A stretch of DNA of 17,650 nucleotides from an uncultured Actinomyces sp. (GTDB taxonomy: Bacteria; Actinomycetota; Actinomycetes; Actinomycetales; Actinomycetaceae), in contig CAJZFF010000004.1 in assembly GCA_915069725.1 (NCBI GenBank), forward strand, positions 1-17,650. The letters are read 5' to 3'. Within the stretch, counting starts at the first letter, position 1; each line of letters opens with the position of its first letter. Of the stretch, positions 1-4,948 are shown in pieces. The translations under genes were made by a program, and so were the position numbers. The notes under the pieces were generated by a model. It ran no database searches. It was given only the letters and a program-made list of their open reading frames with translations, and was not told the DNA's origin.

Positions 1-628
1 TGAGCGGGTGGGTGGGGACCGTCTCGAAGGCCGGGGCGAGGCGGGCGAGCTCGCGACGCCAGGCGGGCAGGAGTGCACGGACGCGGGGGTCGGCAAGTGT
101 CTCCGGGTGGTGCGCTCCCCACCAGGTTAGCAGCTCCTCCCCCTGCTCGCAGGCGCTCGGCACGCTCCCGGCCGACGGCGCAGGACCGGCCGCGAAGGCC
201 GCATGGAGGCGGGCGATCTGGTGGGCGAGGGCGGTGGCGAGCCGTGGGTTCCAGTCGGTGGCGCGCAAGGCCCGACCGGGGACGTGGGTGGTCACCATGT
301 AGGGGGTGCCCAGCGGGTTGTCGCTACTGAACTCCAGGGCGACGGCGCTGGTTCCCAGCTCGGGCGGGACGCGCCTGAGGACCTCGTACTCGGTCTCCAT
401 GGGGCGGGGCAGGTCATGGGGCGGGAGTCGCGGAAGGCGCAGGACCCGGGCCTGCTCCCCGGAGCCGATTCTCCAGGCGGTGTAGCTCTCGCCGGCCCCC
501 AGCCGCTCGACCGGCCCACCCGTCACGCCGCGCAGCTCACCGGCGTCGACGGCGGCCCTGATGCGTGGGGCGATGTCGTCGTCGGTTCCAGTGGGAGGTG
601 GAGTGTCCATTCCCCTGTCCACCGTCAT
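1..628 (-). CDS. Aminoglycoside phosphotransferase (APH)-family protein, C-terminus beyond window
   Basis: The protein runs off the left edge, so only about 209 N-terminal residues are visible. The text reads as the N-lobe of an APH/choline-kinase-like fold. A short N-terminal segment is followed by a nucleotide-loop-like stretch (RLGAGESYTAWRIG), a beta strand VLRLPR, an acidic helix with EYEVLRRVP, and the hinge-like PYMVTTHVPG. Next comes a helix ending in ALAHQIARLHAAF, typical of the family just before the catalytic lobe. The HGD catalytic loop would lie outside the window, so activity cannot be judged. The ATG at 628 overlaps the stop of the upstream kinase as ATGA and is preferred. An in-frame ATG at 610 is the alternative and has AGGGG only 1-2 nt before it. 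The substrate is unknown, and family membership does not imply antibiotic resistance. It is probably co-transcribed with the kinase and htpX. Confidence 0.75.
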   Translation of the reverse strand, partial: MTVDRGMDTPPPTGTDDDIAPRIRAAVDAGELRGVTGGPVERLGAGESYTAWRIGSGEQARVLRLPRLPPHDLPRPMETEYEVLRRVPPELGTSAVALEFSSDNPLGTPYMVTTHVPGRALRATDWNPRLATALAHQIARLHAAFAAGPAPSAGSVPSACEQGEELLTWWGAHHPETLADPRVRALLPAWRRELARLAPAFETVPTHPL

Positions 629-1167
629 CGGGTTCCATCCGCGAGGTGCAGGCCGATGATGGCCCGGGCGGCCTCCGTGGCGGTGAGACGGGCGGTGTCG
701 AGGCGGAGGTCGGCCTCGGGCCAAGGGACGTAATCACGGTGCGTGATCTCCTGCCACCCTGGAAGCTCGAGTCCCTTGATGTCGCTGACCCGCTGCTGGG
801 CGCGGCGGCGGTGCTCGGCCCTATCGGAGCAGATGAGCTCGACGGCGAGAAACCCTGCGTCCACGGCTGAGGCCGTCTCCTCCCACAGGCGGCGGGTGAG
901 GGGCAGCGGGTTGACGCACTCGACCAGGACCTCCCCGCCCGAGGCCAGGGCGTCCCGGGCCACAGCGGCAGCCACGTAGTAGCCAGCACCTCCGGGCATG
1001 CCGGGAAGCATTTCGCCACTGTCCCTCAGGGCCTGCTCAATAGTGTCAATGCGCAGCCAGGTCGGCGGCCGGCTCTGCGGCTGCACCTCGGCCTGCAGGC
1101 GCAGGATCTCCCGGCAGACGGAGGTCTTGCCGACTGCCGGTAGTCCGCCGACGACGGTCAGGGGCAT
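625..1167 (-). CDS. P-loop AAA-type small-molecule kinase (AAA_33-like)
   Basis: A 180-residue protein with a Walker A motif right at the N-terminus (GLPAVGKTS, residues 8-16; K14 and T15 bind the phosphates). Strand-helix units follow, including GEVLVECVNP, and then LAVELICSDRAEHRRR, a pattern common in single-domain AAA_33 kinases, which phosphorylate small molecules. The C-terminal part has the W...Y..W...D.RLDT arrangement seen in many relatives of gluconate, zeta-toxin or chloramphenicol kinases. The substrate cannot be read from sequence. The start is 4 bp after the htpX stop and has no strong ribosome site, so coupling to htpX translation is likely. Its stop overlaps the start of the downstream APH-family gene, so two predicted phosphotransferases are made from one message. 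Confidence 0.85.
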   Translation of the reverse strand: MPLTVVGGLPAVGKTSVCREILRLQAEVQPQSRPPTWLRIDTIEQALRDSGEMLPGMPGGAGYYVAAAVARDALASGGEVLVECVNPLPLTRRLWEETASAVDAGFLAVELICSDRAEHRRRAQQRVSDIKGLELPGWQEITHRDYVPWPEADLRLDTARLTATEAARAIIGLHLADGTR

Positions 1168-1171
1168 CCCG

Positions 1172-2041
1172 TCAGTACCCGGCCATCTGCTCGAGGCGGG
1201 CGATGCGCTTATCCATGGGCGGGTGGGTGGCGAAGAGGTTGCGTAGGCTCCCGAAGGGGTTGGCGATCATCATGGAGGAGACCGGTTCGAGGCGCGGGTC
1301 CTGCCCCATGGGCACGCGTGAGATGCCGGACTCGAGCTTGCTGAGCGCGCTGGCCAGGGCGAGCGGGTCCTGGGTGAGCTCGGCGCCGTCGTGGTCGGCG
1401 TCGTACTCGCGGGTCCGGGAGATGGCGAACTGGGTGATGGCGGCGGCCAGGGGCGCCAGGAGGGCCAGCAGCAGGACGGCGATGATGTTGCCGCCGTCCC
1501 GGTCGCGCCGGTTGCCGCCGCCGAACCACATGGCCATGGTGACCATGGAGGAGATGACGCCGGCGATGCCCGCGGCCACCGAGGAGGTGAGGATGTCGCG
1601 GTTGTAGACGTGGGAGAGCTCGTGGCCCAGGACGCCGCGCAGCTCGCGCTCGTTGAGGAGCTGGAGGATGCCCTGCGTGCAGCACACGGCGGCGTGCGAG
1701 GGGCTGCGGCCGGTGGCGAAGGCGTTGGGGCTCATCGTGGGGGCCACGTAGAGGCGCGGCATGGGCTGGCCGGCAGCGGCGGAGAGCTCACGCACGATGG
1801 CGTACATCTGGGGCTGCTGGGCCTCGGTGACCTCGATGGCGCCCATGGAGCGCACCGCGATCTTGTCGGAGTTCCAGAAGCCGAAGGCGGTCTGCGCCAG
1901 GCCGATGACCGGCGCGATGACCAGCCAGATGGCGGAGCCGGTCCCCCGGGCCAGCACGTAGCCGAGCAGAAGAAGCAGGCTCCACATGCCGCCCAGGAGG
2001 ACGGCGGTCTTGAGACCGTTGTAGTGGTGAGTCCTTGTCAT
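1172..2041 (-). CDS. htpX: HtpX-type membrane zinc metalloprotease (M48)
   Basis: A 289-residue protein close to the usual HtpX length. Two N-terminal membrane segments (about residues 12-30 and 36-52) are followed by a cytosolic region and the zinc motif HELSH (H140, E141, H144). Two further hydrophobic segments (about 153-173 and 186-206) come before the third zinc ligand, E212 in SRTREYDAD. HtpX degrades misfolded membrane proteins and acts in envelope stress responses alongside FtsH-type quality control. The C-terminus ends with the family pattern of THPPMDKRI. All catalytic residues are present. The ATG at 2041 has only a run of six C before it rather than a Shine-Dalgarno sequence, and a -10-like TAGTCT ends 6 nt upstream, which suggests a leaderless message. 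It is the first gene of an apparent three-gene unit with the kinase and the APH-family gene. Confidence 0.94.
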   Translation of the reverse strand: MTRTHHYNGLKTAVLLGGMWSLLLLLGYVLARGTGSAIWLVIAPVIGLAQTAFGFWNSDKIAVRSMGAIEVTEAQQPQMYAIVRELSAAAGQPMPRLYVAPTMSPNAFATGRSPSHAAVCCTQGILQLLNERELRGVLGHELSHVYNRDILTSSVAAGIAGVISSMVTMAMWFGGGNRRDRDGGNIIAVLLLALLAPLAAAITQFAISRTREYDADHDGAELTQDPLALASALSKLESGISRVPMGQDPRLEPVSSMMIANPFGSLRNLFATHPPMDKRIARLEQMAGY

Positions 2042-2047
2042 GGGGGG

Positions 2048-2053
2048 AGACTA
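2048..2053 (-). promoter_or_regulatory. Candidate -10 element (TAGTCT) of a leaderless htpX promoter
   Basis: On the minus strand TAGTCT fits the actinobacterial TANNNT -10 pattern. It is followed by six C and then the htpX ATG, so a start 7 nt after the hexamer would fall on the A of the ATG. No Shine-Dalgarno sequence is present. No convincing -35 was found, so this is an inference from spacing. Confidence 0.4.
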
Positions 2054-2153
2054 TGGGATGAACCTGTGTCCCACCTATGTCCACCGGCGCGTGCGGCCAT
2101 TGGCGGATCGAGGAACAACGGCGAGGATCCGTGCGGCTCGAACGGGCGCGGGC

Positions 2154-2732
2154 TCAGCCGCGCGGGACCACTCGCGCGGTGATGAGGCCGCAGTCCAGGC
2201 AGCGCAGGGCATCGCGGAAGTCGTCGGGGTCGAAGGTGGTTCCCGGCGCCTCACGCACGAGGGTCCAGTACTCCCCCGTCGAGTCCAGGACCGAGTACCC
2301 GGTGTCGCGGAAGCCGGAGCGCTCGTAGAAGGAGAACCGACGGCGGCGCTGCTCGGCGTTGTCAGCCTCGGCAATGACGGGCTCGATGTCCAGGACGATG
2401 GTGCAGCCGGGGTGACGGCGCTCGAGCTCGGCCAGGAGACGGGTGCCCACGCCGCGGCCGCGGGCGTCGTCGTCGACGGCGAGGTAGAAGAGGAAGAGCA
2501 GACGGGAGCCGGGGCGGCGCACGGTCCAGGTCAGGGCGACAGGATCCGGGCGGGCCGCACGGGTCGGTCCAGCGGGCTGGTCCCACCAGGCGACGAGGTC
2601 GACGCCGCGCCGCAGGCTGAGCAGGCGGATGAGCGCCCAGGGAATGCGCTCATCCTCGGGGAAGGCGCGCAGGTAGAGGTCACGCGCCCAGCGGCCGGTT
2701 CCGCTGGCGAAGCGGACGCGACGGGTTCTCAT
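2154..2732 (-). CDS. GNAT-family N-acetyltransferase
   Basis: A 192-residue protein with the acetyl-CoA pyrophosphate-binding motif RGRGVG (residues 91-96) inside the strand-helix unit FYLAVDDDARGRGVGTRLL. The usual GNAT motif B pattern FYERSGF follows at 135-141. It should transfer an acetyl group from acetyl-CoA to an amine, but the acceptor is unknown. The N-terminal part (AFPEDERIPWALI) resembles small bacterial GNATs that lack a known substrate. The C-terminal 40 residues, including CLDCGL, extend past the core fold. The ATG is preceded by GAGAGGAAG with a spacing of about 7-8 nt, a good ribosome site. It sits alone: a strong hairpin separates it from the reductase gene upstream, and 112 bp lie between it and htpX downstream. 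Confidence 0.86.
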   Translation of the reverse strand: MRTRRVRFASGTGRWARDLYLRAFPEDERIPWALIRLLSLRRGVDLVAWWDQPAGPTRAARPDPVALTWTVRRPGSRLLFLFYLAVDDDARGRGVGTRLLAELERRHPGCTIVLDIEPVIAEADNAEQRRRRFSFYERSGFRDTGYSVLDSTGEYWTLVREAPGTTFDPDDFRDALRCLDCGLITARVVPRG

Positions 2733-2764
2733 CGGGCTTCTTCCTCTCCGTGTCGGTGACGACG

Positions 2765-2803
2765 CCCGTCCGGCACCGGCCGCGGGGACCGGTGCCGGAC
2801 GGG
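2765..2803 (-). terminator. Perfect 15-bp stem-loop terminator after the reductase gene
   Basis: Arms at 2765-2779 (CCCGTCCGGCACCGG) and 2789-2803 are exact reverse complements, with a 9-nt loop. It lies 44 bp past the stop of the reductase gene and about 33 bp before the GNAT start. There is no T tract on either side, which is common for hairpin terminators in high-GC actinobacteria. Confidence 0.75.
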
Positions 2804-2846
2804 TGATGCGATGTCGGCTGGGCTTGAGCCGTAGACCGTGCTCGGC

Positions 2847-4334
2847 TCAGTCGGCCAGGCGGTGGGCGACGCGCTCGGGGACGCGACCCGCCTCGGGCTG
2901 GCCGATGAGGTCCTCGGGAACCTCGGTGGAGCGGGAGATCGCGGTCATGGCATCGCGGGAGACGACCTTGACGCGCTCGCGCGGCTTGGAGGCCCCTCCG
3001 GTGACGACGACCTCACCGTAGCCCTCACCGAGCTCGCGCTCGTAGGCGTCCAGCAGCTCCCAGCCCTCCCAGTTGGTGAAGGGGATGCCGCGGGACTCCA
3101 GCAGGGCGATGATGGCGTCGTGACCGACCTGGGCCTCGTCGCTGGTCTCGGCGTGCAGCAGGCCGGCGTTGGCGTCGGCCACGAGGTTGGTGATGGTCTC
3201 CTGCGCGTCGGACTTGGTGGAGCCGATGAGGCCCACGGGGCCGCGACGGATCCAGCCGGTGGCGTACAGGCCGGTCAGGGGCTTGCCGTCCTCGCCGAGG
3301 ACGCGGCCGCCCTCGTTGGGGACGACGTGCCGCTCGGCGTCGAAGGGGAGGCCCTCGATGGCGCTGGAGGCGTATCCGACGGCGCGGTAGACGGCCTGGA
3401 CGGGCCAGTCGCGGTACTCGCCGGTGCCGGTGACGTTGCCGTCGCCGGTCAGGCGGGTGCGCTCGGTGCGCAGGCCGACGACGTGGCCGTCGTCGTCGGT
3501 GAGGACCTCGTGGGGCGCCGAGAAGAGGTGGATGTGGATGCGGTGGGAGGCGGTGAGATCCTCCGGCTCCTGCATCGCGTATCCCTCAAGGGCCTTGACG
3601 ACCTGTCGCTGCTGGTTGGAGGAGGCCAGGGCCGCCTGCGAGCCCTCGTCGTACTCGAAGTCCTCCTCGTCGACGAGGACGTCGACGTCGGCCTGCTTGC
3701 CGAGCTCGCGCAGCTCCAGCGGGGTGAACTTCACCTGAGCCGGACCACGGCGACCGAAGACGTGCACGTCGGTGACCGGGGACTGCTGAAGGGTGGCGGC
3801 CACGTTCGCGGGGATCTCAGTGGTCATGAGGTCGTCGGCATGCTTGGCCAGGACGCGGGCGATGTCCAGTGCGACATTGCCGACGCCGATGACGGCGACC
3901 TCCTTGGCACTCAGGTCCCAGGTACGCGGGTGGTCGGGGTGCCCGTCGTACCACGAGACGAAGTCGGCGCCGCCGTAGCACTCTGGGGCGTCGACACCGG
4001 GGATGTCGAGGGGGGCGTCAGTGTCGGCTCCGGTGGAGAAGATGATGGCGTCATAGTGCTCCTGGAGCTCGGCCACCGAGATGTCACGGCCGACCTCGAC
4101 GTTGCCGATGAGCCGGATATCCCCGCGCTGGAGGATCTTGTAGAGGGCCACGATGATCTGCTTGATGCGCGGGTGGTCGGGGGCGACGCCGTAGCGCACC
4201 AGCCCGTAGGGCGCAGGAAGCCGCTCGAACAGGTCGATACAGACCTCCATGCCCGACTTCGAGAGGATGTCCGAGGCGTAGATGCCTGCGGGGCCTGCTC
4301 CGATGACGGCGACATTGAGAGGACGTGCGTTCAC
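2847..4334 (-). CDS. FprA-type ferredoxin/flavodoxin-NADP+ reductase (adrenodoxin reductase family)
   Basis: This is a 495-residue FAD enzyme that moves electrons between NADPH and ferredoxin. The FAD Rossmann motif is at the N-terminus (VIGAGPAG, about residues 10-17). The NADP-binding motif IGVGNVALD is at about 149-157, followed by the family hallmark FGRRGPAQVKFTPLELREL (193-211). The C-terminal FAD-contact segment ATGWIRRGPVGLIGS is also present. Length is a little above the roughly 450-460 residues of mycobacterial FprA; the extra is mostly a C-terminal tail after the core. The GTG at 4334 is chosen because AGGAACGAAG lies about 5-14 nt before it and it puts the FAD motif near residue 10. 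A GTG at 4373 would add 13 residues without a ribosome site. It is divergent from the DUF222/HNH gene and followed by a strong terminator, so it is probably monocistronic. Cytoplasmic; the ferredoxin partner is not in the window. Confidence 0.92.
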   Translation of the reverse strand: MNARPLNVAVIGAGPAGIYASDILSKSGMEVCIDLFERLPAPYGLVRYGVAPDHPRIKQIIVALYKILQRGDIRLIGNVEVGRDISVAELQEHYDAIIFSTGADTDAPLDIPGVDAPECYGGADFVSWYDGHPDHPRTWDLSAKEVAVIGVGNVALDIARVLAKHADDLMTTEIPANVAATLQQSPVTDVHVFGRRGPAQVKFTPLELRELGKQADVDVLVDEEDFEYDEGSQAALASSNQQRQVVKALEGYAMQEPEDLTASHRIHIHLFSAPHEVLTDDDGHVVGLRTERTRLTGDGNVTGTGEYRDWPVQAVYRAVGYASSAIEGLPFDAERHVVPNEGGRVLGEDGKPLTGLYATGWIRRGPVGLIGSTKSDAQETITNLVADANAGLLHAETSDEAQVGHDAIIALLESRGIPFTNWEGWELLDAYERELGEGYGEVVVTGGASKPRERVKVVSRDAMTAISRSTEVPEDLIGQPEAGRVPERVAHRLAD

Positions 4335-4491
4335 TGTTCTTCGTTCCTGTTTCAGGGGACGTGGACGTGGCACCCGCGTTCCCGCCGCCGGGAGAACCGG
4401 TTGTTCCGGTCCGGGGCGACGGCGATGACGGCGGGGTACCGCGCCACAGTCTATGGAGGAAGGCAGGGGCTCCCCCAGGGTGTGGGCAACA

Positions 4492-4510
4492 ACGCGGCTT
4501 TGAGCCGCGT
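4492..4510. other. Perfect 8-bp hairpin with 3-nt loop
   Basis: ACGCGGCT at 4492-4499 pairs exactly with AGCCGCGT at 4503-4510 across a 3-nt loop. On the minus strand it is followed by TGTTG, a weak U-containing tail. No gene ends here, so its role as a terminator or leader structure is open. Confidence 0.5.
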
Positions 4511-4610
4511 CACGTCGGGGAGGGGGTGGGAGCGAGAGGCGGGTTTAGAAGAGCAGGGTGAGCCGTCCGAACCGAACGTCCTGAACCGGATCGCCCGTGC
4601 CGAGCGCCTC

Positions 4611-4754
4611 GAACCTGCATCCTTGAACTGGCCTACCCGCACCTGCTCACCCGCACCCGACCCTTCCGAACCTGTATCCGCGCACCCGGCCCTCCTGTAC
4701 CCATGTCCCCGCACCTGGCCTTTCCGAACCTGTGTCCCTGAGCTGGCTCACCCG
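4611..4754. repeat. Degenerate 57-58 bp direct repeat (about 2.5 copies)
   Basis: GAACCTG-Y-R-TCC cores begin at 4611, 4668 and 4726, so the spacing is 57 and 58 bp. The last two copies share a 19-bp block (4661-4679 and 4719-4737) with two mismatches. The first and third share the following TGARCTGGCY-type segment. Each core is preceded by C, giving CGAAC half-sites. Copies have clearly diverged. Confidence 0.5.
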
Positions 4755-4928
4755 GGCCGGTTAGCCGGCTCGGCTGGGCGGATTTGGGGTGCGGGTGTGA
4801 GGCCTGGTTGCGAGTGTCGCCAGGTTTCTGTGCACCTTCGGTCAGGAAGGTCGGCGCCGTCGGGTTTTCGTTGCTGTGCCGGTGATTCTGGGTGGCTGCC
4901 TCAGCGTGCGGGGAGCGGGGAGTCGGGC

Positions 4929-4934
4929 TATACT
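4929..4934 (+). promoter_or_regulatory. -10 element (TATACT) of a leaderless promoter for the DUF222/HNH gene
   Basis: TATACT is a near-consensus -10 hexamer. Exactly 6 nt separate it from the ATG at 4941, which puts the expected transcription start on or next to the start codon. No Shine-Dalgarno sequence is possible in so short a leader. The -35 region is weak (GTGCGG-like at 17 nt). Confidence 0.6.
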
Positions 4935-4948
4935 GTACATATGTTCGA
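4933..4948. promoter_or_regulatory. Candidate LexA (SOS) box, one arm imperfect
   Basis: The sequence CTGTAC-ATAT-GTTCGA matches the actinobacterial SOS consensus TCGAAC-N4-GTTCGA at 9 of 12 fixed positions, with the right arm perfect. Around the centre at 4940/4941 the dyad is symmetric over 12 bp except for the pair 4936/4945. It overlaps the end of the -10 and the start codon, where a bound repressor would block transcription. 13E12-family genes of Mycobacterium tuberculosis are known LexA targets, which supports the idea. Confidence 0.4.

Larger units (their letters stand above)
4335..4940. other. Gene-poor spacer between divergent genes
   Basis: About 600 bases with no convincing gene. 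From left to right it holds the reductase leader with a small 5-bp stem (4396-4410), a TANNNT-like TAGACT on the minus strand at 4448-4453, and a perfect 8-bp hairpin (4492-4510). A degenerate direct repeat follows (4611-4754), then a 5-bp stem at 4756-4769 and the promoter of the plus-strand gene at the right end. Open frames of up to 123 codons cross it on the minus strand, but they have no ribosome site and no recognisable domain. Confidence 0.6.

Noticed and set aside
1..628. Antibiotic resistance gene reading of the APH-family protein
   Set aside because: Only the N-lobe is visible and the APH fold covers many non-resistance kinases; its operon context does not suggest resistance.
2136..2170. 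Possible terminator around the GNAT stop codon
   Set aside because: Only a 5-bp CGCGG/CCGCG stem overlapping the stop codon; too weak in this GC-rich sequence.
2838..4940. Plus-strand frame open for about 2.1 kb upstream of, and in frame with, the DUF222/HNH gene
   Set aside because: Most of it is the antisense of the reductase gene. The translation is Gly/Val/Asp-rich with no domain, and the promoter at 4929 marks the real start.
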